Assembly: GCA_021817785.1 (NCBI GenBank)
Contig: JAKAFY010000017.1
Span: 1-32,978, forward strand
Direction of reading: 5' to 3'
DNA from: a bacterium
GTDB lineage: Bacteria; Patescibacteriota; Microgenomatia; UBA10105; UBA927
DNA length: 32,978 bases
The notes under the pieces were generated by a model that worked only from the letters and a program-made list of their open reading frames with translations, was not told the origin of the DNA and searched no databases. A program made the position numbers and the translations under genes. Positions 9,503-17,348 of the stretch are shown here, piece after piece. Each line of letters begins with the position of its first letter. Position 1 is the first letter of the stretch.

Positions 9503-10159
9503 ATGAATAACCCAAAACTTCATGGCATAAAGGTATTGATATGGGATTTTGACGGGACACTGTATCGGCAACAACCGGCGCTGTGGGATGCAATCCGCGC
9601 ATCGGAAATACGGGTCATCATGAACCATACCGGCTGGACGGAAGAGAAAGCAAAAGAAGCGTTTTATAACATATATAAAGTGACAACTCCGAGCGGCACC
9701 AAAACCGTATCGCAGCTAGCAAACATCACCAACCAGGAGTCATCGACGGAGTCGGCGGTATACGTAGATTACGCGGGATATCTTTTTCCTGATCCCAAGC
9801 TTGCCGCGCTTTTTTCATCGCTTTCATCGTATACGCATTATTTACTGGTAAACGGCACCCAGGCGTCCGTTGCCAAGGGATTGTCGCTTCTTGGCGTGCG
9901 CGCTTCGGTATTTGCCGAAATCGTGACATCCGAACTCATGGGAGACAGCAAGCCCAGCCCCAAAGGATATGAATATATTATGAAACACACCGGTCTGCCT
10001 GCTTCTTCGCATCTCATGATCGGAGACCGCGAACCGGTGGATTTGGCCACCGCCAAAACACTCGGGATGCACACCTGTCTCGTATGGTCGGATACGCCGG
10101 GTGCGATTGCAGAAATTACGGTACCCACCGTGTACGACGTGGCGAATGTGCTAGGATAA
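9503..10159 (+). CDS. HAD-family hydrolase/phosphatase
   Basis: VLIWDFDGTLYRQQ (motif I), VNGTQ (motif II), SKPSPKGYEYIM / MIGDREPVDLATAKTLGM (motifs III/IV). Confidence 0.88.
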   Translation: MNNPKLHGIKVLIWDFDGTLYRQQPALWDAIRASEIRVIMNHTGWTEEKAKEAFYNIYKVTTPSGTKTVSQLANITNQESSTESAVYVDYAGYLFPDPKLAALFSSLSSYTHYLLVNGTQASVAKGLSLLGVRASVFAEIVTSELMGDSKPSPKGYEYIMKHTGLPASSHLMIGDREPVDLATAKTLGMHTCLVWSDTPGAIAEITVPTVYDVANVLG

Positions 10160-10164
10160 AGTAT

Positions 10165-11283
10165 ATGCGGATATATTTTACGGCGGCGACGACAAATAAC
10201 GGTGATTACCTTTCGCAGGAAAAGGCAATCATAGACGAGTTAAAACGCTTGGGCCATACGATTACCTCCGGAGAACAGATCCTCGACCACCGGCTGCTGG
10301 AAAAAGATTCAGCCAAATCCGTAGAGGAAATATTCCAGCGCGAAAAAACGGCTATAGAAGAAGCGGATTGTGTGGTCGCCGAAGTCACCAAGCCAAGTAG
10401 CGGAGTAGGCGGAGAAATCGTGTATGCAATTACGCACCACAAACCGGTGCTTTCCCTGTTTTACAAAGACGCCAAAAACGAACTTTCCGCCATGATTGCC
10501 GGGAACCCTTCCGACCATCTGTTTTTGGAGCACTATGATGAAGAAAGTCTGCCGATTCAGCTCAAAAAATTCATGGCGCAGGTTGCGATAGACAAAGACC
10601 GTAAAGGGAAATTGATTGTGATCGACGGCGGAGACGGATCGGGCAAGACCACACAATCCGCCATGCTGGTATCATATCTGAAGGCGCAGCATATAGCCGT
10701 AAAGGCATTTGACTTTCCCCAGTATTACACATCGTTCCACGGGAAAATTGTGGGCCGGTTTCTGGCGGGGGAATTCGGCAAGCTGGATGAAATATCTCCC
10801 TATCTGGCCTCTCTTGCGTATGCCTTGGACCGCGCTTCCGCCAAAGACGAAATGGACCTATGGCTTGCCCATGGCGGAGTCATCGTGTGCAACCGGTACG
10901 CCACAAGCAATATGGCCCATCAGGGCGCCAGGTTGCCGGAAGACAAGCGTGCGGAATTTCTGGACTGGATCGATGAGCTGGAATACAAAGTACACAAAAT
11001 TCCTCGGGAAGATATCGTCATCTATCTCCATGTCCCATGGCAGTTTGGCATGGAACTCACCAAGAAAAAAGGGGAACGCGGCTATCTGAACGGCAAAGCC
11101 GCGGATATCGCGGAAGCGGATATCACGCACCGCCAGGCATCGGAAGCCATGTACCTGTCGCTTGCCAAAAGACGCAGGAAATGGGTAATCATCGAGTGTG
11201 TAGAAGATGGGAACATGCTTTCCAAGGAAGCCATTCATGAAAAAATCCTTACCGTTCTTCGGGACAAAAAACTCATACGCTAA
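10165..11283 (+). CDS. Fusion: N-terminal Rcl/DNPH1-like nucleoside 2-deoxyribosyltransferase-superfamily domain + C-terminal thymidylate kinase
   Basis: N-term IYFTAATTNN...EEADCVVAEVTKPSSGVGGEIVYAITHHKPVLSLF...LSAMIAGN; C-term LIVIDGGDGSGKTTQSAML...VIVCNRYATSNMAHQGA. Confidence 0.9.
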   Translation: MRIYFTAATTNNGDYLSQEKAIIDELKRLGHTITSGEQILDHRLLEKDSAKSVEEIFQREKTAIEEADCVVAEVTKPSSGVGGEIVYAITHHKPVLSLFYKDAKNELSAMIAGNPSDHLFLEHYDEESLPIQLKKFMAQVAIDKDRKGKLIVIDGGDGSGKTTQSAMLVSYLKAQHIAVKAFDFPQYYTSFHGKIVGRFLAGEFGKLDEISPYLASLAYALDRASAKDEMDLWLAHGGVIVCNRYATSNMAHQGARLPEDKRAEFLDWIDELEYKVHKIPREDIVIYLHVPWQFGMELTKKKGERGYLNGKAADIAEADITHRQASEAMYLSLAKRRRKWVIIECVEDGNMLSKEAIHEKILTVLRDKKLIR

Positions 11284-11886
11284 ATGACTACGCTGTATCT
11301 TATCCGGCACGGACAGTATGATAGTCCTCAACCCGTCGTTCCGTACCGTTTGCCCGGATACCATTTGTCCCAAGAAGGTGTTCAGCAGGCTCGGGCGATA
11401 GCAGAGCGGTTAGCACATGAGCCGATTCATGCGGTGTTTGCGAGCAAACTTGAACGCACCATGGAAACCGCAGTTATTATCGCAGCACCGCACCACCTGA
11501 TTCCAGTGGCTGATGACCGCTTACTGGAGGTCGACTCGCCGGCGCAGGGAAAGACAAAGGAATTTATCGACTCTTTAGGCGGATGGTTTATCTACGATAC
11601 ACGGTGGTATAAGGAGCGCAACGGAGAAACGCTGGACGAAATATTTTCCCGGATATACGGATTTGTAGAAGAGAAGCGGAAAGAATACATGAATCGGTCA
11701 GTTATTGCGGTTACTCATGGGGATCTGGTCATGCTTTTGGCTATGTATTATATGGGTATACCGCGGACGGCTGAATCATTGCGGAACGTTCCCTACGTAT
11801 CTATGGCGTCCGGTTTTCGGATAGATTTATATGCCAAGGATCGCGTACACGTGGCACCTATTGGAGAAACGGAAAGAAATACATGA
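11284..11886 (+). CDS. Histidine phosphatase superfamily protein (copy 1)
   Basis: LIRHGQYDSPQP RHG motif; VTHGDLVM C-terminal His motif. Confidence 0.9.
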   Translation: MTTLYLIRHGQYDSPQPVVPYRLPGYHLSQEGVQQARAIAERLAHEPIHAVFASKLERTMETAVIIAAPHHLIPVADDRLLEVDSPAQGKTKEFIDSLGGWFIYDTRWYKERNGETLDEIFSRIYGFVEEKRKEYMNRSVIAVTHGDLVMLLAMYYMGIPRTAESLRNVPYVSMASGFRIDLYAKDRVHVAPIGETERNT

Positions 11887-12467
11887 CGACTATATATATT
11901 GTCCGGCATGGGGAATACGTAAATCCAAACTATGTATATCCCGGCAGGTTACCCGGGTATCCGTTATCGGAAAACGGAATACAACAGGTGAAAAAACTTG
12001 CTGCGGCGTTACAGAACACACCGATTTCGGCGCTCTACGCAAGTCCGGTTCTTCGAACGATGCAAACGGCAGGTATACTCGCCGAGGTGCTCCATTGTTC
12101 GGTGGTGCCGGACGAACGTCTTATAGAGGTGCACACCCTGCTGGACGGTGCGCCGATGCAGCGCTTTGACGAAACCCGTGGTGAACTATCATTTTTACCG
12201 GATAATCTCGCCCGCGGCGCTGAATCTATGGAAGCGCTTGCCGACCGCATGTATGGGTTTATGGAAGAAAAACGCAAAGAACACGGGGGGAAAGAAATAT
12301 TGATTGTTACTCACGGCGATCCAATGCGGTTTGGAGTCATGAAGTACATGCACACTCCGATTGAATTTGAGGCTAGCCGGACCGTGTCCATCCCTCTGGC
12401 CGGAGGCTATAAAATCGTGTTTGATGAAGCTAACCAGCCTCAAGTTTATCCTATAGTTACTTCTTGA
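11883..12467 (+). CDS. Histidine phosphatase superfamily protein (copy 2, tandem paralog)
   Basis: IVRHGEYVNPNYVYPGRLPGYPLSENG; VTHGDPMRF; overlaps copy 1 by 4 nt (ATGA). Confidence 0.9.
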   Translation: MTTIYIVRHGEYVNPNYVYPGRLPGYPLSENGIQQVKKLAAALQNTPISALYASPVLRTMQTAGILAEVLHCSVVPDERLIEVHTLLDGAPMQRFDETRGELSFLPDNLARGAESMEALADRMYGFMEEKRKEHGGKEILIVTHGDPMRFGVMKYMHTPIEFEASRTVSIPLAGGYKIVFDEANQPQVYPIVTS

Positions 12468-12492
12468 CAGACACCCTCTCCAGTGGTATAAA
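12464..12492 (+). promoter_or_regulatory. Near-consensus promoter TTGACA-N17-TATAAA
   Basis: TTGACA 12464-12469 (overlaps upstream stop codon), 17-nt spacer, TATAAA 12487-12492. Confidence 0.75.
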
Positions 12493-12501
12493 TAATAAAA
12501 G

Positions 12502-12530
12502 CGCTCAAAAGCTTTTTTGAGCGATTTTTT
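12502..12530 (+). terminator. Intrinsic terminator
   Basis: CGCTCAAAA-GCTT-TTTTGAGCG (9-bp perfect stem) followed by ATTTTTT. Confidence 0.9.
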
Positions 12531-12711
12531 ATTTCAGACCTTTGCGAGCATAAGCGAGCTTAGGGCTGAATAATCCGCCAAAGATCGCTCTTTGAGCCGC
12601 ACTACGAATAGTAGCCAAAGCGAAAAGTAAGATCAGGTGGATAAAAATATATCTAAGGGTTTTTTCTCAAGTAACGCCACCCGGCCAAAAGGCTAGGACG
12701 TAGGACACCAA

Positions 12712-13572
12712 ATGAAAAACCAGGAATATCAGCCATATAGCCCCGTATCCCCCCAACGTCCATTGCGCGCAGAAGAACTCCCGATTACGTTCGTTACGTC
12801 GTCCGACGGCCATAATAAAGCGACCGTTTTCGAAACACACCTTCCCGGGTGGAATATCTCACACCGCGAACCATTTTTTAATGAAGTAGCCATCCATGAC
12901 CGTGCGCCGCACACGGAGCATCGTCCGCAGGTCATCGCGGAACACAAAGCCAAAGATGATGTGACCATCGCCCAGGCCATGTCACTCATTGCCGATACGG
13001 TTACCCGAGACGGCACCGTATATACCAACGGCGCCGAAAAGATGATGCTATATACCGATACGGTGCAGATGGTGCACGTAAACGGCAAGGATGACATGGA
13101 TATCGTTATGCTGGAAAAGCCCACAGAAGATCCGGTTACCTGGGCAACCAACTCACCGGAAGCCATGATCCAGTCGGGTAAAGACGTGGAAATCGTCAAC
13201 GCACTGACCGGGATTCGGGTAGGCAAAGACGGTGTAGGGGAACCCAAGACCGTCATGCTCCGTGTGCGGTTTAGTGCCAAACCCTTTACCCGGGAGCAAA
13301 TCATCGCCTATGCCAACACGCCTGGCAATACGATCGCTCAGACATCGGGAGGGCTGTCTGTCGCCAACGGCGCGCGGGAGTTTTATGACATGGATAAGCC
13401 GCTTGTGGTGAGCATGGCAAACAACATGGATGAAATACCGACCGAAATTATGCGTTTCGACACCTGGCACCATCTCACCAAAGCGGACCTCAAGCCATTT
13501 ATCTGCGGCGCTGTCGAGCCGGCGATTGCCCGGGTAGTAGAGAAAACGCGGGAATCTGCGAAGGTGGTATAA
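12712..13572 (+). CDS. Hypothetical protein; weak resemblance to the Maf/HAM1 nucleotide pyrophosphatase fold
   Basis: LIADTVTRDGTVY and VNALTGIRV...VMLRVRFSAKPFTREQIIAYANT are reminiscent of Maf ADTVV... and TxVxFxxLSxxEIxxYV segments; remote similarity by eye only. Confidence 0.5.
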   Translation: MKNQEYQPYSPVSPQRPLRAEELPITFVTSSDGHNKATVFETHLPGWNISHREPFFNEVAIHDRAPHTEHRPQVIAEHKAKDDVTIAQAMSLIADTVTRDGTVYTNGAEKMMLYTDTVQMVHVNGKDDMDIVMLEKPTEDPVTWATNSPEAMIQSGKDVEIVNALTGIRVGKDGVGEPKTVMLRVRFSAKPFTREQIIAYANTPGNTIAQTSGGLSVANGAREFYDMDKPLVVSMANNMDEIPTEIMRFDTWHHLTKADLKPFICGAVEPAIARVVEKTRESAKVV

Positions 13573-13581
13573 TTCTTGGCA

Positions 13582-14886
13582 ATGACAGATACCATGCTTA
13601 CCGACCTGGTTGCCCGCGAAACTTCGCGCCAGGAGGAAACGATCACCCTTATTCCCTCGGAAAACTATACGTCACGTGCCGTGCGTGAGGCATTGGGGTC
13701 GGCGCTTACGAACAAATATTCAGAAGGATACCCGCACAAACGGTATTATCAGGGCAACACCATTATTGATGAGATAGAGGATATCGCCATCGACCGCGCC
13801 AAAAAATTATTTGGCGTGCCCCACGTAAACGTCCAGCCGTATTCCGGTTCTCCAGCCAACGCGGCGGTCTATATGGCACTTCTTTCTCCTGGCGATACGA
13901 TTATGGGATTAAAATTGTCCGGCGGAGGGCACCTCACCCACGGACACCCGGACATTACGTTTTCCGGTACGTTTTTCCGTTCTGTTCAGTATGATGTCTC
14001 TCCGGATGGACGTATAGATACCGAAGACGTCGCAGCATTAGCCCGAAAGGAAAAACCCAAGATTATTGTCGTCGGCACGACGGCGTATCCCCGGATTTTT
14101 GACTGGGAGAAATGGCGCGCGATCGCCGATGACGTCGGGGCGTTTCTTCTGGCGGATATTTCCCATATCGCAGGACTCGTTGTCGGCGGGGCACATCCCT
14201 CTCCGGTGCCGTATGCCGACGTTATCATGACTACCACCCACAAGACGCTTCGCGGACCGCGGGGCGCGATGATTCTCGTGACAGAACGGGGTCTCGCAAA
14301 AGATCCTGCGATGGGCGAAAAGATCGATAAAGCGGTATTTCCTGGGCTTCAGGGTGGGCCGCATGATAATGTGACGGCAGGGATAGCTACAGCGCTTTTT
14401 GAGGCAAGCCAGCCAGAATTTCGCGTATATGCCCAGAACATAGTTTCAAATGCAAAAGTTCTCGCCTCGACGCTGATAGAAGGTGGTTTGACGCTCACGA
14501 CCGGAGGGACGGACAATCATCTGATGGTCGTAGACCTGCGGCCGCAACATGCCATAGGAAATATCGTCGCCGAAGCGTTGGAGCGGGCCAATATCGTGGT
14601 CAACAAAAATAGTGTTCCGCACGATACAAACCCTCCTTTTTATCCCTCTGGTATCCGGATAGGAACGCCGGCCATCACCACCCGAGGGATGGGTGAGAAA
14701 GAAATGAACATCATCGGGAATTGGATCGTTGAGGTGGTCCGCGAGGTATCTCACTATCATTTGCCGGAAACAAAAGAAGGCAGACGGGGATTTTTATCAA
14801 CGGTGAAGAAAGAATTGGAACAGAATGTAAAATTGAAGCAAATAGCTCATGAAGTCGCTGTCCTGTGTCGCCGTTTTCCTCTGTAG
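13582..14886 (+). CDS. glyA: Serine hydroxymethyltransferase
   Basis: ETITLIPSENYTSRAVREALGSALTNKYSEGYPHKRYYQGN; TTTHKTLRGPRGAMIL (PLP Lys). Confidence 0.97.
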   Translation: MTDTMLTDLVARETSRQEETITLIPSENYTSRAVREALGSALTNKYSEGYPHKRYYQGNTIIDEIEDIAIDRAKKLFGVPHVNVQPYSGSPANAAVYMALLSPGDTIMGLKLSGGGHLTHGHPDITFSGTFFRSVQYDVSPDGRIDTEDVAALARKEKPKIIVVGTTAYPRIFDWEKWRAIADDVGAFLLADISHIAGLVVGGAHPSPVPYADVIMTTTHKTLRGPRGAMILVTERGLAKDPAMGEKIDKAVFPGLQGGPHDNVTAGIATALFEASQPEFRVYAQNIVSNAKVLASTLIEGGLTLTTGGTDNHLMVVDLRPQHAIGNIVAEALERANIVVNKNSVPHDTNPPFYPSGIRIGTPAITTRGMGEKEMNIIGNWIVEVVREVSHYHLPETKEGRRGFLSTVKKELEQNVKLKQIAHEVAVLCRRFPL

Positions 14887-15098
14887 CCTCTGGGTGTTAT
14901 TGTAACACCGTCAAACACAACGCCCTCACCTCTAATAACTGCGCTGTTACATCCATGCCTATCACGTAGCGCTGATATTATTTCACCAGGCGTATGTCTG
15001 GCATTACACCGATCTGGCGATGCAAAACAGCATCCTGCATCGCTGCATCCCTGTAGCAGCCGTAGAGCCTGTTCGTACTCGGTATCATTTAGCGGCAT
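14847..15098 (-). CDS. Small hypothetical protein (83 aa), convergent with glyA and overlapping its 3' end
   Basis: ATG-initiated ORF MPLNDTEYEQALRLLQGCSDAGCCFASPDRCNARHTPGEIISAL... with protein-like composition filling an otherwise empty spacer; no homolog recognised. Confidence 0.4.
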   Translation of the reverse strand: MPLNDTEYEQALRLLQGCSDAGCCFASPDRCNARHTPGEIISALRDRHGCNSAVIRGEGVVFDGVTITPRGYRGKRRHRTATS

Positions 15099-15118
15099 AC
15101 GTGCGAATATACTCCATC

Positions 15119-15147
15119 TTGTATGGAGTTTCCAATTTTGGTATACT
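15119..15147 (+). promoter_or_regulatory. Promoter of the rpsB leader: TTGTAT-N17-TATACT
   Basis: TTGTAT 15119-15124, TATACT 15142-15147. Confidence 0.6.
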
Positions 15148-15162
15148 TCGATTTATTCCGCA

Positions 15163-15216
15163 CACTCGAAGAGTATCTCTCCCGAAAAGGGCATCGAGTG
15201 GAAGGTCAAGAGATAC
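15163..15216 (+). ncRNA. Candidate H-type pseudoknot leader RNA upstream of rpsB
   Basis: CACTCGA 15163-15169 / TCGAGTG 15194-15200 interleaved with GTATCTCT 15173-15180 / AGAGATAC 15209-15216, plus inner hairpin CCC-GAAAA-GGG 15181-15191. Confidence 0.55.
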
Positions 15217-15230
15217 AGAACCTAATATAA

Positions 15231-15254
15231 GGCGCTGTATCCAGCGTCTTTTTT
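15231..15254 (+). terminator. Intrinsic terminator/attenuator in rpsB leader
   Basis: GGCGCTG-tatc-CAGCGTC followed by TTTTTT. Confidence 0.75.
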
Positions 15255-15266
15255 AATGGAGAAACT

Positions 15267-15329
15267 TAAATATAAAATCGTAAATCTCTCTAGATTTTCG
15301 TTTTTTAGATTTTAGTTTTACGTTTTTAT
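15267..15329. repeat. 7-bp-periodic inverted spacer element (upstream of rpsB)
   Basis: TAAATAT|AAAATCG|TAAATCT|CTCTAGA|TTTTCGT|TTTTTAG|ATTTTAG|TTTTACG|TTTTTAT. Confidence 0.75.
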
Positions 15330-16149
15330 GCAGGACATAACACTTGAACAATTATTGGAAGCAGGATGTCATTTTGGCCACAAATCGGAACGATGGCACC
15401 CGAAAGCATCCGTATTTATCTGGCAGGAAAAAGACGGCATTCATATCATTGATCTTGCCAAAACCAAAGCCGGGTTGGATGCAGCCATGCAGTTTGTGCG
15501 AGATACGGCAGCCACCGGCGGCACCGTGTTGTTTGTCGGCACCAAGCGTCAGGCACGGGGAGTGGTCAAAGAAGCCGCGCAAAAAGCAGGTGCGTCGTTT
15601 TTGGTCCAGCGGTGGATCGGCGGATTTATGACCAACTGGGAAGGTGTGCATAAAAATCTGCAGAAAATAAACAAAATGATGGCAGATCAGGCAAACGGAG
15701 GTTGGAAAAAGTTCCCCAAGCACGAACAAACTAAGCTCGGGCGGTATCTGGAACGGCTCAATGTCGATTACGAAGGCGTACTTGCTCTTTCCTCGCTCCC
15801 TGATGCCATTGTCGTCGTTGACGTCCGCAAGGAACAGGCAGCGGTTCGGGAAGCCCGACGCATGGGTATTCCGGTCGTTGGGATCGTAGATACCAATGCA
15901 AACCCCGAGAATATCGAATACGTCATTCCGGCAAACGACGACGCGGTGGGTTCTGTCCAGCTGATCGTTTCGGCAGTCGCGGAGGCGTATCGTGAAGGTC
16001 GGGAACAGGCAGCCAAGGATGCCGCAGTAGCCGCCGACAAAGCAGCGAAAGAGGCAGAAAAAGCAGCACAAACCAAAAAAGCAGAAGCCGCTAAAAAAGA
16101 AGCGCCAAAAGATTCAGAGCCGGAAAAGATGACCGTTACGGTCAAATAA
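15328..16149 (+). CDS. rpsB: 30S ribosomal protein uS2
   Basis: LEQLLEAGCHFGHKSERWHPKASVFIW...FVGTKRQARGVV...RWIGGFMTNW; Lys/Ala-rich C-terminal tail. Confidence 0.98.
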   Translation: MQDITLEQLLEAGCHFGHKSERWHPKASVFIWQEKDGIHIIDLAKTKAGLDAAMQFVRDTAATGGTVLFVGTKRQARGVVKEAAQKAGASFLVQRWIGGFMTNWEGVHKNLQKINKMMADQANGGWKKFPKHEQTKLGRYLERLNVDYEGVLALSSLPDAIVVVDVRKEQAAVREARRMGIPVVGIVDTNANPENIEYVIPANDDAVGSVQLIVSAVAEAYREGREQAAKDAAVAADKAAKEAEKAAQTKKAEAAKKEAPKDSEPEKMTVTVK

Positions 16150-16175
16150 GCCGAACGGAGCGAAAGGAGCATACT

Positions 16176-16634
16176 ATGGAAGTGTCTATTGATCTTCTCA
16201 AAAAACTTCGTCAGGAAACGTCTGCAGGTATTGCCGATTGCCGTACAGCGCTCGAAGACGCCAAAGGGGACTACGAAAAAGCGCGGAAGCTTATCATCGA
16301 ACGCGGACTGGAAAAAGCATCCAAAAAAGAAGGCAAAGAAACGTCCCAGGGAGTGATTGCTTCCTACGTGCATCAGACCGGGAAAGTCGGCGTGTTAGTA
16401 GAACTCCGGTGTGAAACGGATTTTGTGGCGAGGACTGATGAATTTAAGGCATTGGCCCACGAGATTACGCTGCAGGTGGCCTCGATGAATCCGGAAAAAG
16501 TGGAAGATTTATTAAAGAGTCCGTATATTCGAGATCCCAAGGTTTCCATTTCCGACCTTATCAAACAGACGGTGGCAAAAGTAGGGGAAAACATCACGGT
16601 AGCAAAATTTACCCGCATGCAGCTCGGGGAATAA
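16176..16634 (+). CDS. tsf: Elongation factor Ts, short form
   Basis: LLKKLRQETSAGIADCRTALEDAKGDYEKA...VELRCETDFVARTDEF. Confidence 0.97.
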   Translation: MEVSIDLLKKLRQETSAGIADCRTALEDAKGDYEKARKLIIERGLEKASKKEGKETSQGVIASYVHQTGKVGVLVELRCETDFVARTDEFKALAHEITLQVASMNPEKVEDLLKSPYIRDPKVSISDLIKQTVAKVGENITVAKFTRMQLGE

Positions 16635-16640
16635 CACATG

Positions 16641-16707
16641 TATCACGAGATGCGTTTTCTGTGTCACATATTTACTTGACACCTGACGCCTGATACCTGA
16701 TACTACG
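16641..16707. repeat. 7-bp-periodic spacer element (upstream of frr)
   Basis: TACTTGA|CACCTGA|CGCCTGA|TACCTGA|TACTACG; weaker inverted counterpart on the left (TATCA...TGTGTCA). Confidence 0.7.
16676..16704 (+). promoter_or_regulatory. Promoter TTGACA-N17-GATACT upstream of frr, embedded in a 7-bp repeat array
   Basis: TTGACA 16676-16681; 17-nt spacer; GATACT 16699-16704; ATG at 16715. Confidence 0.5.
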
Positions 16708-16714
16708 TCTAAAG

Positions 16715-17278
16715 ATGATCGACAATATCCTACACTCCACCCGTGACCGGATGAAAAAGGCGATAGAGGTCACACGAACCGATCTTTCCTCTATCCGTTC
16801 GGGTAGAGCCACCCCGGCCCTCGTAGAAAATATCGTCGTGACGGTATATGGCGGCACGCAGCACCTCAAAATGATGGAACTTTCGACGATTACCACGATG
16901 GATGCCAAAACGATCATGATTTCTCCCTACGACCCGTCCATCATTACCGAAATTTCCCGCGGGCTGGAAGCTGCCAATACCGGACTTACGCCGGTCATCG
17001 ACGGAGAAATCATCCGTATTTCCTTGCCGCCGCTTTCCGAGGAACGCCGCCAGGAATACATCAAGCTTGCCAAAACGAAGTTGGAAGCAGGCAAGGTTAT
17101 GGTGCGGGGGGTGCGTCACGACGCGATGAAAGAAATCGCCAAAACCGAAGCAGACGGTACGGTATCGGAAGACGAGAAAACGCTTGCGGAAAAGAAAATC
17201 CAGGAACTGACCGACGAAATGATAGCAGAGCTTGATGCCATGGGAGAGAAGAAAGAGCAGGAGTTGCTGCAGGTATAA
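16715..17278 (+). CDS. frr: Ribosome recycling factor
   Basis: LSSIRSGRATPALVENIVVTVYGG...LPPLSEERRQEYIKLAK. Confidence 0.97.
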   Translation: MIDNILHSTRDRMKKAIEVTRTDLSSIRSGRATPALVENIVVTVYGGTQHLKMMELSTITTMDAKTIMISPYDPSIITEISRGLEAANTGLTPVIDGEIIRISLPPLSEERRQEYIKLAKTKLEAGKVMVRGVRHDAMKEIAKTEADGTVSEDEKTLAEKKIQELTDEMIAELDAMGEKKEQELLQV

Positions 17279-17348
17279 TCTTCCGTATCCGATCTCATGA
17301 ATATTTGACCCCTTGTCGCATGTTGGGCATTGGTGATTGAATAGTACT

